The notes beneath the pieces are model-generated. The model was not told where the DNA came from. It saw nothing but the letters and a program-made list of their open reading frames with translations, and ran no database searches. This document shows, in pieces, positions 50,857-59,988 of a stretch of 64,000 bases of DNA. The position numbers and the translations under genes were made by a program. The number at the start of each line of letters is the position of its first letter. The stretch's first letter is position 1. The stretch is taken from assembly GCF_032229225.1 (NCBI RefSeq), contig NZ_CP135076.1:1903001-1967000 (forward strand), given 5' to 3'. Source of the DNA: Stakelama saccharophila (GTDB lineage: Bacteria; Pseudomonadota; Alphaproteobacteria; Sphingomonadales; Sphingomonadaceae).

Positions 50857-51519
50857 TCAGCCCTCGGACGGGGTCGGGGCAGGCGAACCGCCCTCGCCTT
50901 CGCCAGGAGCAGTCGGCCGCTTGTCATATACCTCGTCGACCAGACCGAATTCCTTCGCCTCCTCGGCTTCGAGGAAGGTGTCGCGGTCCATCGCCCGTTC
51001 GATCTTTTCGAGCGGCTGCCCGGTATATTTGGCATAGAGCGCGTTCATGCGCTGACGGATACGCAGGATTTCCTTGGCCTGGATCTCGATATCCGACGCC
51101 ATGCCCTGGGCCCCGCCCGACGGCTGATGCACCATGATCCGCGCGTTGTTGAGCGCGACTCGCATGCCCGCCTCGCCGCTGGCGAGGAGAAAGCTGCCCA
51201 TGGAGGCCGCCTGGCCGATGCACACCGTGCCGACGCGCGGCCGGATATATTGCATGGTGTCGTGGATCGCCATGCCGGCCGTCACCACGCCGCCCGGCGA
51301 GTTGATGTACATCCAGATATCCTTGTTCGGGTTCTCCGATTCGAGGAACAGGAGCTGCGCGGTGATGAGCGCCGCCATGCCGTCCTCTACCGGCCCCGTC
51401 ACGAAGACGATCCGTTCGCGCAAGAGGCGCGAGAAGATGTCGAAGCTGCGCTCGCCGCGGCTCGACTGCTCGATGACGATGGGAACGAGGGCGCTCATGG
51501 GATCGAAATTGTCGTGCAT
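50857..51519 (-). CDS. clpP: ClpP protease subunit
   Basis: A 220-residue serine protease that forms the double heptamer of ClpXP/ClpAP. The catalytic Ser106 is in GQAASMGS, His131 in MVHQPSGG, and Asp about 180. It has a short Pro/Gly-rich C-terminal tail ([14 protein letters not shown]). The ATG at 51519 starts MHDNFDPM, preferred over an upstream in-frame extension. It precedes clpX as in most bacteria. Confidence 0.95.
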   Translation of the reverse strand: MHDNFDPMSALVPIVIEQSSRGERSFDIFSRLLRERIVFVTGPVEDGMAALITAQLLFLESENPNKDIWMYINSPGGVVTAGMAIHDTMQYIRPRVGTVCIGQAASMGSFLLASGEAGMRVALNNARIMVHQPSGGAQGMASDIEIQAKEILRIRQRMNALYAKYTGQPLEKIERAMDRDTFLEAEEAKEFGLVDEVYDKRPTAPGEGEGGSPAPTPSEG

Positions 51520-51597
51520 GTGAATCCGTCTCTTGAGGTTATCGCCGTGGAACATCGGCGCTCGCACCCGCGCGCGCAAGGCCTTGACAGGTTTGCG

Positions 51598-52521
51598 TCA
51601 CGAACCGGGCGCCGGTTGGGACAGATAAGCGAGCCGCCGCACTTCCCTGCGGCCGCGCACCACGGTGTCGAGGATCAGCCCCGCGAAGCCGCTGAGCGAG
51701 GCGAGGATCATCAGGCCGGTCGCCAGGATCGCCGTGGGAAAGCGCGGCACCAGCCCGGTCTCCAGATACGTCACCGCGAGCGGAACGGCGAGGATGATCG
51801 CGATCAGCGCGAGCATCGCGCCGACCGTGCCGAAAAACCACAAGGGCCGCTCGACCCGGTAGAGTGTCAGGATCGTGCGCGCGATACGCAAACCGTCGCC
51901 ATAGGTGTTCAGCTTCGACGCCGACCCTTCGGGCCGCGCGCAATAAGCGGTTTCCACCTCGCCCACCGGCATCTTCAGCTCCAGCGCATGAACGCTGATC
52001 TCGGTCTCGATCTCGAAACCTTCCGACAGGACCGGAAAGCTTTTCACGAACCGGCGCGAAAAAACGCGGTAGCCGGAGAAAATATCGGTGAAGCTGCGCC
52101 CGAACAGGCTGGCGAGCAGAGCGGTCATCATCCGGTTGCCCATCACGTGCCCGCGCCGATAGGCATCCGCTGCCTGATGAATCCGCGTGCCGACGATCAT
52201 ATCGAGTTGGTCCGTCACCAACCGGTCGACCATCGCGGGTGCAGCAGCCGCGTCGTAGGTCGCGTCGCCATCGGCCATGACATAGATATCGGCATCGACA
52301 TCGGCGAACATCCGCCGCACGACGTTTCCCTTGCCCTGGATGCGTTCCCGGCGCACGAGCGCACCCGCTTCGCGCGCCCGGTCGACCGTCGCGTCGCCGC
52401 TATTGTTGTCGTACACATAGATGGCAGCGTCGGGCAGCGCCGAACGAAAGGCCGCGACGGTCTGCCCGATCGCGGCCTCTTCGTTGTAGCAGGGCAGCAG
52501 CACCGCGATACGCATCGTCAT
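51598..52521 (-). CDS. Family 2 glycosyltransferase with C-terminal membrane helices
   Basis: 307 residues. The N-terminal GT-A domain has LLPCYNEE (about 9-16), YDNNSGDAT, and the metal-binding MADGDATYD (DxD equivalent, about 82-90). SGYRVFSRRFVKSFP follows, then two membrane helices near 225-280. It resembles dolichol-phosphate-mannose synthase-like or undecaprenyl-phosphate glycosyltransferases, so it may load a lipid carrier. It is an unusual guest between tig and clpP. Confidence 0.85.
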   Translation of the reverse strand: MTMRIAVLLPCYNEEAAIGQTVAAFRSALPDAAIYVYDNNSGDATVDRAREAGALVRRERIQGKGNVVRRMFADVDADIYVMADGDATYDAAAAPAMVDRLVTDQLDMIVGTRIHQAADAYRRGHVMGNRMMTALLASLFGRSFTDIFSGYRVFSRRFVKSFPVLSEGFEIETEISVHALELKMPVGEVETAYCARPEGSASKLNTYGDGLRIARTILTLYRVERPLWFFGTVGAMLALIAIILAVPLAVTYLETGLVPRFPTAILATGLMILASLSGFAGLILDTVVRGRREVRRLAYLSQPAPGS

Positions 52522-52587
52522 CGCCCCGCCATAGAGCCATTCCGGAACCGGTTCGACCCTTTTGTGCCGTTGCGATATCCCATCGAA

Positions 52588-52621
52588 ACGAAAACCCCTC
52601 GTTCCGATCTGGAACGAGGGG
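52588..52621 (-). terminator. Intrinsic terminator of tig
   Basis: A perfect 11-bp stem, CCCCTCGTTCC (minus strand 52621-52611) with GGAACGAGGGG (52605-52595), has a five-base loop and is followed by TTTTCGTTT. It lies 14 bases beyond the trigger factor stop. Confidence 0.9.
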
Positions 52622-52634
52622 CCGGATCGTCAGA

Positions 52635-54314
52635 TCACTTTTCCGCCGCGCTGGATTTCTTCGCGGCCGGCTTTTTCGCCGTGGATGCCTTCTTGGCAGC
52701 GGGCTTCTTAGCCGCCGGCTTCTCTTCGGCAGCATCCTTCGACGACGCCTTCTTCGTAGCCGCAGCCTTGGCCGGAGCCTTCTTCGCTGCCGTCTTCTTG
52801 GCGGGCGCTGCGGGCTTCTCGTCCTCGGCTTCGTCCTTCTTCGCCGCCGCCTTCTTCGCGGGAGCCTTGGCCTCCGCCTTCTCGTCGGCCGGCTTGTCGT
52901 CCGCCTTCTTCGCAGCGGACTTCTTCGCCGCCGGCTTCTTGGCGGCAGCCTTCGGCGCGGCCTTGGCCTTTTCCGCCTCGCTGTCGTCTTCGGCCTCGAT
53001 CGCGGCTTCCAGTTCCTCGCGCGTCACTTCGCGTTCGGTGATCTCCGCCTTGTCGAACAGGAAGTCGACGACCTTGTCCTCATAAAGGGGCGCGCGGAGC
53101 TGCGCGGCGGCCATCGGCTCCTGCTGGACATATTGGATGAAACGCTCGCGATCCTCGGGACCATATTGCTGGGCGGCCTGCATGATCAGGCGGCTCATTT
53201 CCTGCTGCGTCACCTCCACGCCGTTTTCCTGGCCGATTTCGGACAGGAGCAGGCCCAGGCGAACCCGGCGCTCGGCGATCGCGCGATATTCGTCGCGATC
53301 GTCTTCCAGCTCCTTCTTCGCGGCCTCGGGGTCCTCCTCGTGGCTCGCTTCGTGCTCGAGCTGCTGCCAGATCTGGTTGAACTCGGCCTCGACCATCGAC
53401 GGCGGCACCGGGAAGTCATGTCCTTCGGCGAGCTGGTCGAGCAGCTTGCGCTTCATATGCGTGCGCGTCAGGCCGTTCAGTTCCTGCTCGATCTGACCCT
53501 TCAACAGCCCCTTGAGCTGCTCCAGGCTTTCGAGACCCAGATTCTTGGCAAATTCGTCATCGACCTTGGTTTCGCCGGCGACCTTGACCGCCTTCACGCT
53601 CAGATCGAACGTCGCCGCCTTGCCGGCCAGTTCCTTGGCGCCGTAATCCTCGGGGAAATTGACCTCGATGGTCTTTTCCTCGCCCGCCTTCACGCCGACG
53701 AGTTGGTCCTCGAAGCCGGGGATCAGGCGGCCGGAGCCGATCTCGACGGCCATGTCCTCGCCGGTGCCGCCCTCGAACGGCTCGCCATCGACCTTGCCGA
53801 CGAAATCCATGACGACCTGGTCGCCTTCCTTCGCCTTGCGGCTCTTGGGCGCGTCCTCGAACTGCTTCTGCTGCTCGGCGAGCTTCTGCGTCTGTTCGTC
53901 GATCTGCTCGTCGGTTGCCGGCACCGTCAGGCGTTCCAGCTTCAGGCCGTCGATCGACGGCGTGGGAACGTCGGGCAGGACCTCCATCTCGATCTTGATC
54001 TCGGCATCCTTGCCGGGCTCATAGCCGTCGGCAAGTTCGACCGAAGGCTGCATCGCCGGGCGCAGCTTGTTATCGGCGATCACCGACTGCACGCCCTCCT
54101 GGATCGTCGAATTCAGCGCATCGCCCGCCAGCGCCTCGCCATGCATCTTGCGGATCAGGTTGGCCGGCACCTTGCCGGGACGAAAGCCCGGCATGCGGAC
54201 CTGCGGCGCGACGCGCTTGACCTCGGCATCGACCTTCGCGTCGATGTCCTTGGCGGTGATCGTCAGGGTGTAGGCGCGCTTGAGGCCTTCGTTCAACGTC
54301 TCGACAGTCTGCAT
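52635..54314 (-). CDS. tig: Trigger factor with a long Lys/Ala-rich tail
   Basis: A 559-residue ribosome-associated chaperone. The ribosome-binding signature is present as GFRPGKVP (about 45-52), followed by the FKBP-type domain (DQVVMDFVGKVDGEPFEGG) and helical C-terminal arms. Residues about 446-559 are an added tail of repeating AAKK/PAAKK and acidic blocks, similar in composition to histone H1 or AlgP. Ordinary trigger factors stop near 430-450. The ATG at 54314 starts MQTVETLNEGL. tRNA-Leu lies immediately upstream. Confidence 0.95.
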   Translation of the reverse strand: MQTVETLNEGLKRAYTLTITAKDIDAKVDAEVKRVAPQVRMPGFRPGKVPANLIRKMHGEALAGDALNSTIQEGVQSVIADNKLRPAMQPSVELADGYEPGKDAEIKIEMEVLPDVPTPSIDGLKLERLTVPATDEQIDEQTQKLAEQQKQFEDAPKSRKAKEGDQVVMDFVGKVDGEPFEGGTGEDMAVEIGSGRLIPGFEDQLVGVKAGEEKTIEVNFPEDYGAKELAGKAATFDLSVKAVKVAGETKVDDEFAKNLGLESLEQLKGLLKGQIEQELNGLTRTHMKRKLLDQLAEGHDFPVPPSMVEAEFNQIWQQLEHEASHEEDPEAAKKELEDDRDEYRAIAERRVRLGLLLSEIGQENGVEVTQQEMSRLIMQAAQQYGPEDRERFIQYVQQEPMAAAQLRAPLYEDKVVDFLFDKAEITEREVTREELEAAIEAEDDSEAEKAKAAPKAAAKKPAAKKSAAKKADDKPADEKAEAKAPAKKAAAKKDEAEDEKPAAPAKKTAAKKAPAKAAATKKASSKDAAEEKPAAKKPAAKKASTAKKPAAKKSSAAEK

Positions 54315-54379
54315 TCCTACGCTTTCAAATCTAAAGAATTTCGGATCACGGTGTCCAGTCCCGCGCAACGCGGCGAGAC

Positions 54380-54464
54380 TGGTGCGGGCGAAGGGACTCG
54401 AACCCCCACATCTTTCGATACTTGGACCTAAACCAAGCGCGTCTACCAGTTCCGCCACGCCCGC
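54380..54464 (-). tRNA. tRNA-Leu (TAG)
   Basis: 85 bases with encoded CCA and the long variable arm of class II tRNAs (TATCGAAAGATGT). Acceptor GCGGGCG/CGCCCGC, anticodon stem CTTGG/CCAAG, loop TTTAGGT. A hairpin beginning in the CCA (CCAGTC..GACTGG, 54355-54382) separates it from tig, so the two may share a transcript. Confidence 0.94.
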
Positions 54465-54579
54465 TAGCGGACACCGCCGGTCGGCGGCGGTCTATACGCA
54501 CGGCGGACGGCCGGGGCAAGGTGCGAAGCAACCCAGCGCCCGGGCAAGCGTTCCCAATACCGAATGATGGAGACGCACA

Positions 54580-54852
54580 ATGGCGACCAACCCCGCCGAA
54601 CCAGCCCCTGCCCCCAATCCGGAGCCCTTCCCGCTTCCCGGCACCCACCCGCCCGAAACCCCGCCGCAACCCGGGCCGCAGCCGACCACCCCGCCGCCGG
54701 AGACGCCCGGCGAGCCGCAGCCGGGACAGCCGGTAACGCCGCCGCCCGAGATCAATCCGCCGGGTCCGGATGTGGACGTGCCCGAACCGGGGCACACGCC
54801 GATGCCGAACCCGGCGCCGGGCCAGCCTATCGATGGAAAGGACATTGGATGA
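54580..54852 (+). CDS. Proline-rich small protein
   Basis: 90 residues, roughly 40 percent proline, built of PEP/PGP/PPPE-like steps, without signal peptide, cysteine or recognisable fold; it should be extended or disordered. GGAG lies seven bases before the ATG. It overlaps the next small gene by ATGA. No family was recognised; coding rests on the ribosome site, coupling and the lack of stops. Confidence 0.55.
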   Translation: MATNPAEPAPAPNPEPFPLPGTHPPETPPQPGPQPTTPPPETPGEPQPGQPVTPPPEINPPGPDVDVPEPGHTPMPNPAPGQPIDGKDIG

Positions 54853-55064
54853 CAGACGACGACCGCAAACCGCACCCCGACAGCCCGCCTCGCCCGGATC
54901 AGGACGAGCGCAGCGACATCGAGCAGATCGTCGAAAGCCGATCCGACGCCGTGGACCGCGGCGAAGGCGGCGAGGAGCCTGAAACGTTCACCGATCCCGG
55001 GCTGGCCGACGGCGTCGGCGGCACCGGCGGACGGGTGAAGAACCAGGACGACGACGCGCAATAG
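54849..55064 (+). CDS. Small acidic hydrophilic protein
   Basis: 71 residues rich in Asp, Glu, Arg and Gly (DERSDIEQIVESRSDAVDRG, then a glycine-rich tail). No membrane segment or known domain; probably disordered. The ATG overlaps the stop of the proline-rich gene, so the two are made together. Function unknown. Confidence 0.55.
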   Translation: MTDDDRKPHPDSPPRPDQDERSDIEQIVESRSDAVDRGEGGEEPETFTDPGLADGVGGTGGRVKNQDDDAQ

Positions 55065-55204
55065 CGCCTACCCTCGGGCGTTTTGCCGGACTCGACCCAG
55101 CGTCCGTTTGCACAGATGGACGTGCCGGCGACGTCTCGACGTCCGCAAGAACAGGAGCGATTGCAGTGCAGGAGCCGGCTCGCGCACCGGGAGGTGCGAC
55201 ATCC

Positions 55205-55235
55205 CGGCCGTGCTCCTGCGCAGGCAGGAGCCCAA
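55205..55235. repeat. REP-like palindrome (GCTCCTGC..GCAGGAGC)
   Basis: GCTCCTGCGCAGGCAGGAGC at 55212-55231 is an inverted repeat in the 209-base gap between the acidic-protein gene and the cyclophilin gene, which run convergently. It could serve as a bidirectional terminator-like stem although no T-run follows. Nothing else was seen in the gap. Confidence 0.4.
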
Positions 55236-55273
55236 AGCCGCAAGCGCCGCCGCCCGAAACCCTGGATTCGAGC

Positions 55274-55954
55274 TTATTCGGACGCCCCGCTGCCTGCCGC
55301 TGTCGGGAGGTCCGGCGCCACCTCCGCCGGAGCCGGCACGCGCCTCGCCTGGACGATCTTTACGGGATCGGCGGGCATTTCTCCCTTGAAAACGCCGCTG
55401 TCCGCCGCCTTGTCGGGATCGACGGGCGTGTCGAGTATCTTGATCAGCGTATCTCGGCCCGACACGATGCGACCGAACGCGGCATAGCCCAGATTGTCCC
55501 TGGGCTTGCCGGGATGCGCATCGAAGGAGGGGCGGTTGTCGCCGACGACGATGGTGAACTCGCCGCGCGCACTGCCCGGCTCCAGCCGCGCGATCGAAAT
55601 GGTGCCGTCGGTGTGATGCAGCCCCGTCTCGATCGTCGGTTCGTGCGCGATCGGCGGATAGCTGAGCTTCGGATCGCCATCCATCCCGAACTGCACGAAG
55701 CCGAATTCGTCCTGCACCTTCACGACCCGGTAGAAGCTGCGCCCGTCGAGCCGTCCGGAGTCGACGTAACGCAGGAAATTCTTCGCCGTGACCGGCGCCT
55801 TCTCCGTCTCGATCGCCAGCGTCATCGGCCCCGCGCTGGTGTCGAGCCGGACGAACACCTGCCCCTTGGCATTCGGTGCAGGTGTATCCTGCGCCAGCGC
55901 CGGCATCGCGAGCAGTGCCGCGACCGCTACCATCACCCCCGCAATGAAGCACAT
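55274..55954 (-). CDS. Exported cyclophilin-type peptidyl-prolyl isomerase
   Basis: 226 residues with a signal peptide (about 1-27, MPALAQ) and one cyclophilin domain (VFVRLDTSAGPMTLAIETEKAPVTAKNFLRYVD, split at about residues 38-70). The active-site arginine region appears as SFYRVVK. The QFG and DGTISIAR segments differ from the standard GGD and GSVGMAR, as in bacterial periplasmic members. It assists folding of exported proteins. The ATG at 55954 gives a normal signal peptide; upstream codons lie in repeat DNA. Confidence 0.85.
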   Translation of the reverse strand: MCFIAGVMVAVAALLAMPALAQDTPAPNAKGQVFVRLDTSAGPMTLAIETEKAPVTAKNFLRYVDSGRLDGRSFYRVVKVQDEFGFVQFGMDGDPKLSYPPIAHEPTIETGLHHTDGTISIARLEPGSARGEFTIVVGDNRPSFDAHPGKPRDNLGYAAFGRIVSGRDTLIKILDTPVDPDKAADSGVFKGEMPADPVKIVQARRVPAPAEVAPDLPTAAGSGASE

Positions 55955-55968
55955 AATCGCACCAGTCC

Positions 55969-56052
55969 GTCCGTGCTGAGCTTGTCGAAGCACTGCCCTT
56001 CTGCCTCGCGCAAGCAAGATCAGCCCTTCGACAGGCTCAGGGCGAACGGATG
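55969..56052. repeat. Paired REP-like repeats between gatB and the cyclophilin gene
   Basis: GTGCTGAGCTTGTCGAAGCA at 55973 and, 40 bases on, CCCTTCGACAGGCTCAGGGC at 56024 are inverted relatives of each other (core TTCGACAAGCTCAG). A shorter version lies at 59501 between gatA and gatC. Repeats of this type are very abundant in sphingomonad genomes. Confidence 0.65.
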
Positions 56053-56073
56053 TGGCGTGGCCGCGCATACCCT

Positions 56074-57576
56074 CTATCCCAGAGCCTTCTTGAGCAGTTC
56101 GTTGACGACCTGCGGGTTGGCCTTTCCTCCCATCGCCTTCATCGTCTGGCCGACGAAGAAACCGAACAGCTTGTCCTTGCCACCACGATATTCGGCGACC
56201 TTGTCCTGGTTCGCCTCCAGCACCTTGGCGATCTCGGCCTCGATCGCGCCGGTGTCGCTGGTCTGCTTGAGCCCCTTGTCCTCCACGATCTTCGCGGGCG
56301 CGTCGCCGGTTTCGAGCATGATCTCCAGCACCTGCTTGGCGATGGTGTTGGAGATGGTGCCATCGGCGACGAGCCCGAGCAACTCCGCCCCGTGTTCCGG
56401 GCTGACGGGGCTGTTCTCGATGTCCTTGCCGAGCCGATTCAAGGCACCGAACAGCTCGGAAATCAGCCAGTTCGACGCCGCCTTGGCGACTTCTGCCTCA
56501 CCCTTCTTCTGCAACCGCGCGCTTTCGGCGAGCAGCGCCTCGAACCAGCGCGCCGTCTCCGCCTCGGCGGTCAGCACCGCAGCATTATAGGCGGGCAGGC
56601 CCAACTCGCTTTCGTACCGGCGGCGCTTGGCGTCAGGCAGTTCGGGCAGCGTCGCGCGGCACTCGTCTAGAAACGCGTCGTCGAGCACCAGCGGCAGCAG
56701 ATCAGGATCCGGGAAGTAACGATAGTCATGCGCTTCCTCCTTGGAACGCATCGACCGCGTCTCGCCCTTGTCGGGATCGAAAAGGCGCGTTTCCTGCACC
56801 ACCTTGCCGCCGCCCTCCAGCACATCGACCTGGCGCTGCGCCTCGAACTCGATCGCGGCCATGACGAAGCGGACCGAGTTGACGTTCTTCGTCTCCGTCC
56901 GCGTGCCCAGGTCGCCGCCCGGCTTGCGCACCGACACGTTGACGTCGGCGCGCATAGACCCTTCTTCCATATTGCCGTCGCAACTGCCGACGTAACGGAG
57001 AATCGATCTGAGCTTCTTGACGTAAGCACCTGCTTCGGAAGGAGAACGCATGTCAGGTCGGCTGACGATCTCCATCAGCGCCACACCCGACCGGTTGAGA
57101 TCGACATAGGAGCGTGTTGGATGCTGGTCGTGCATCAGCTTGCCGGCGTCCTGCTCGACATGGATACGCTCGACACCGATTTCCTTGATCTCGGCTTCCG
57201 GATCCTTTTCGTCGAGGCTCACCTCGATCACGCCCTCGCCCACCAGCGGGTGGTAAAGTTGCGAAATCTGATATCCCTGCGGCAGATCGGCGTAGAAGTA
57301 ATTCTTGCGGTCGAAACGCGACCATTTGTTGATGACGGCATTCAGCGCCATGCCGGTGCGCACCGCCTGGCGGATACATTCCTTGTTCGGCACCGGAAGC
57401 ATGCCCGGCATCGCCGCGTCGACCAGCGATACCTGCGTATTCGGCTCCGCCCCAAATGCGGTCGATGCGCCCGAAAACAGCTTGGCCTTCGACGTGACCT
57501 GTGCATGTACCTCGAGGCCGATCACGACCTCCCACTCGCCCGTTGCCCCCTGGATGCGGTAAGAACTCTCGGTCAT
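56074..57576 (-). CDS. gatB: Aspartyl/glutamyl-tRNA amidotransferase subunit B
   Basis: 500 residues. As part of GatCAB it phosphorylates and amidates Glu-tRNA-Gln (and Asp-tRNA-Asn) with ammonia from GatA. It has the start [19 protein letters not shown], the [14 protein letters not shown] block, and the helical YqeY-like tail domain ([12 protein letters not shown]). Its ATG overlaps the stop of the small gene at 57573, so it is coupled to that gene rather than directly to gatA. Confidence 0.96.
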   Translation of the reverse strand: MTESSYRIQGATGEWEVVIGLEVHAQVTSKAKLFSGASTAFGAEPNTQVSLVDAAMPGMLPVPNKECIRQAVRTGMALNAVINKWSRFDRKNYFYADLPQGYQISQLYHPLVGEGVIEVSLDEKDPEAEIKEIGVERIHVEQDAGKLMHDQHPTRSYVDLNRSGVALMEIVSRPDMRSPSEAGAYVKKLRSILRYVGSCDGNMEEGSMRADVNVSVRKPGGDLGTRTETKNVNSVRFVMAAIEFEAQRQVDVLEGGGKVVQETRLFDPDKGETRSMRSKEEAHDYRYFPDPDLLPLVLDDAFLDECRATLPELPDAKRRRYESELGLPAYNAAVLTAEAETARWFEALLAESARLQKKGEAEVAKAASNWLISELFGALNRLGKDIENSPVSPEHGAELLGLVADGTISNTIAKQVLEIMLETGDAPAKIVEDKGLKQTSDTGAIEAEIAKVLEANQDKVAEYRGGKDKLFGFFVGQTMKAMGGKANPQVVNELLKKALG

Positions 57577-57941
57577 TCTTTTAGCTCGCTGTAACGATCG
57601 TATTTATGGGCATCGGGCTTCGCCACCCGATCGACCGCTTTCCATTTCACGTCGAATGCAATCCGCGAAATTTCTTCCGCTTTTTGCTCGCTCGATAGCT
57701 TCCCTTCGCCAGCGATCAACGAGGCTACATGGACTTTTAGACCACCGCCCTTCGCAATATTCCTTGTGGCCGAAACTGCCAAATCGAAGCTCACCGCTTC
57801 GGGCATGTCAAAACCAAACACGAAGTCGTTCATTTCGACGCTGGTCTGGTCGGAGGCATCCTCGACTCCAGCCGCTATGGCTTTCAAGGTAGAAGCCACG
57901 AATGCCGTAAGCTCGTCGCTGTCTATTGAAGGCTTTGTCAC
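57573..57941 (-). CDS. Trypco2-like small protein inserted between gatA and gatB
   Basis: 122 residues, no signal peptide. Helical N-terminal part ([20 protein letters not shown]), then a beta-rich half with [13 protein letters not shown] and a [18 protein letters not shown] glycine turn, ending [11 protein letters not shown]. This layout resembles the trypsin-co-occurring domain 2 (trypco2) of predicted bacterial conflict systems; the match is from memory. It begins with GTG overlapping the gatA stop (GTGA at 57938-57941) and ends in an ATGA overlap with gatB. Base composition is visibly AT-richer than its neighbours and it uses rare codons (ATA, AGG, CTA, AAA). Likely a horizontally gained gene that slid into the amidotransferase operon. 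Confidence 0.6.
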   Translation of the reverse strand: MTKPSIDSDELTAFVASTLKAIAAGVEDASDQTSVEMNDFVFGFDMPEAVSFDLAVSATRNIAKGGGLKVHVASLIAGEGKLSSEQKAEEISRIAFDVKWKAVDRVAKPDAHKYDRYSELKE

Positions 57942-59422
57942 CACCAGGCCTCCGGCCGCGCGGTGAACCCGGCGCGCTCTTCCAGCGCCAGCCCGGCGTT
58001 GAGCACGCCCTGTTCGTCCATCGCCTTGCCGATGATCTGAAGCCCCAGCGGCAGGCCCTGCTTGTCGAGGCCGCCCGGCACGCTCATCGCCGGCAGTCCG
58101 GCAAGCGAACTCGGCACGGTGAAGACGTCGTTCAGGTACATGGCGATCGGATCGTCCGACTTCTCGCCCAGCCCGAATGCGGCAGACGGTGCGGTCGGGG
58201 TCAGCAGCAGATCGCAACTCTCCCAGGCCATGTCGAAGTCGCGCGCGATCAACGTGCGGACCTTCTGCGCCTGCGTGTAATAGGCGTCGTAGAAACCCGC
58301 CGACAGCACATAGGTGCCGATGATCACCCGCCGCTTCACCTCGTCGCCAAAACCGTGGTCGCGCGTCGCCGCATACATTTCCTGCAGGTTCGCGCCGTCA
58401 GGCAGGTCGCGCTGGCCGTAACGAACCCCGTCATAGCGCGCGAGGTTCGACGACGCCTCCGCCGGCGCGATGATGTAATAAGCCGGCAGCGCGTATTTGG
58501 TGTGCGGCAGCGACACCTCGACCACCTCGGCGCCGGCATCCTTCACCCAAGCGATGCCCTGCTGCCACAGCGCCCCGATCTCGGCGGGCATGCCATCCAT
58601 GCGATATTCCCTGGGAACACCGATGCGCTTGCCCTTGAGATCGCTCGACAATCCCGCTTCCCAATCGGGCACCGGCGCGTCGAGCGAGGTCGCGTCCTTG
58701 GGATCGAAGCCCGCCATCTGTTCGAGCAGGATCGCGCAGTCGGTCACGTCGCGCGCCATCGCGCCCGCCTGATCGAGCGAGCTGGCAAAGGCGATCACGC
58801 CCCAGCGCGAGCAGCGGCCATAGGTCGGCTTGATCCCGGCAATGCCGGTGAACGCCGCAGGCTGGCGGATCGACCCGCCAGTGTCTGTGCCGGTCGCCGC
58901 CGGACACAGCCGCGCCGCGACCGCCGCCGACGATCCGCCAGACGAACCGCCCGGCGTCAGCACGGCATTGCCGCCGTCGCTCCTCCGCCAAGGCGACTTC
59001 ACATTGCCGAAGGCGCTCGTCTCGTTCGACGAGCCCATCGCGAACTGGTCCATGTTGAGCTTGCCGAGCATGCCCGCGCCCGCGTCCCACAAGCGCTGCG
59101 AGACGCTGGATTCGTAGGGCGGCTTGAACCCTTCGAGGATATGACTGCCGGCGGTCGCCGCGACGCCCTTGGTGCAGAACAGGTCCTTGATGCCCAGCGG
59201 CACCCCGGCGAGCGGGGCGAGCGTGTCACCTTTCGCCTTCGCATCATCGGCTGCCTTGGCCGCGGCGAGCGCATGGTCGGGCGTGTCGACGAGGAACGCA
59301 TTGAGTTCCTTCGCCTTCGCCACCTGCTCGATATGCGCATCGGCGACTTCGCGCGCCGAGAATTCGCCCGCACGGATGCCGTCGCGCAGGGCGCGCAGGC
59401 CGAGATCGGTCAATTCAGTCAT
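57938..59422 (-). CDS. gatA: Aspartyl/glutamyl-tRNA amidotransferase subunit A
   Basis: 494-residue amidase that releases ammonia from glutamine for GatB. The Ser-cisSer-Lys catalytic set is in place: the lysine in GIKDLF (about 79), and the two serines in [15 protein letters not shown] (about 150-164) with [10 protein letters not shown]. The ATG at 59422 starts MTELTDLGL; a longer frame would enter the repeat-bearing spacer. It follows gatC after a 126-base gap that holds a short REP unit at 59501. Confidence 0.96.
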   Translation of the reverse strand: MTELTDLGLRALRDGIRAGEFSAREVADAHIEQVAKAKELNAFLVDTPDHALAAAKAADDAKAKGDTLAPLAGVPLGIKDLFCTKGVAATAGSHILEGFKPPYESSVSQRLWDAGAGMLGKLNMDQFAMGSSNETSAFGNVKSPWRRSDGGNAVLTPGGSSGGSSAAVAARLCPAATGTDTGGSIRQPAAFTGIAGIKPTYGRCSRWGVIAFASSLDQAGAMARDVTDCAILLEQMAGFDPKDATSLDAPVPDWEAGLSSDLKGKRIGVPREYRMDGMPAEIGALWQQGIAWVKDAGAEVVEVSLPHTKYALPAYYIIAPAEASSNLARYDGVRYGQRDLPDGANLQEMYAATRDHGFGDEVKRRVIIGTYVLSAGFYDAYYTQAQKVRTLIARDFDMAWESCDLLLTPTAPSAAFGLGEKSDDPIAMYLNDVFTVPSSLAGLPAMSVPGGLDKQGLPLGLQIIGKAMDEQGVLNAGLALEERAGFTARPEAWW

Positions 59423-59500
59423 GATCGCGCCTCCCGAAACCATTGGGGCTGAGCGCGTCGACTCCCCGCACTTCTTCTTGCCCGATCGAGCAGAAGGACG

Positions 59501-59527
59501 GCACTTCGACAAGCCCAGTGCGGACGG
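59501..59527. repeat. Short REP unit between gatC and gatA
   Basis: GCACTTCGACAAGCCCAGTG followed by CGGACGG is, on the minus strand, CCGTCCGCACTGGGCTTGTC.., nearly the same as the unit starting at 55969 (CCGTCCGTGCTGAGCTTGTC..). It lies in the only real gap of the gat operon. Confidence 0.5.
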
Positions 59528-59548
59528 AGGAATTCCGGAAGCAATTCA

Positions 59549-59836
59549 CTATTCGATCACCTTGGGCACGGCGAAGAAGCCATGTTCGGCCTGGGGCGCG
59601 TTGGCGAGCACGTCGGCGCGGCAATTGCCGTCGGTCACGACATCCTCGCGCAGGCGTAAGCGATTGGGAATGACGGCGGTGGTCGGTTCGACATTGGCGG
59701 TGTCGACCTCGCCGAGCTGTTCCACCCAGCCGATGATGTTGTCAAGTTCGGGCGCAAGGCGCTCCAGCTCTTCCTCGGTCAGCGCGATCCGGGCGAGATT
59801 CGCCACGCGCGCGACGGTTTCCTTGGTTACGGACAT
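59549..59836 (-). CDS. gatC: Aspartyl/glutamyl-tRNA amidotransferase subunit C
   Basis: A 95-residue small subunit that wraps around GatA and stabilises the complex. [39 protein letters not shown] and the C-terminal [21 protein letters not shown] are standard. It is first in the gatC-gatA-X-gatB run and divergent from the DUF3089 gene. Confidence 0.95.
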   Translation of the reverse strand: MSVTKETVARVANLARIALTEEELERLAPELDNIIGWVEQLGEVDTANVEPTTAVIPNRLRLREDVVTDGNCRADVLANAPQAEHGFFAVPKVIE

Positions 59837-59988
59837 GGGTCATGCGGCTAGCACCGTGCGCGCGGGGAGCGCAACGGCAAAGAGCGGCCGGCCACGCCCT
59901 GCCCAACTTGCACAATCGGCAAGCATGGCGCACGGGAGCGGAATTGCACTTCACACGTTTATGCTGCACCGCAACACGGAGCGCCGCG

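Noticed and set aside
51520..51597. Heat-shock promoter in front of clpP
   Set aside because: CTTGCGC and a CGCCGATGT-like element are present, but the -10 match is too poor to report as a site.
53133..54431. 432-codon frame opposite trigger factor
   Set aside because: Leu/Asp/Arg-rich mirror of tig, running into the tRNA; not a gene.
55068..55952. Open frame overlapping the cyclophilin gene in another frame
   Set aside because: Shadow of the exported isomerase; the in-frame product is the one with signal peptide and cyclophilin motifs.
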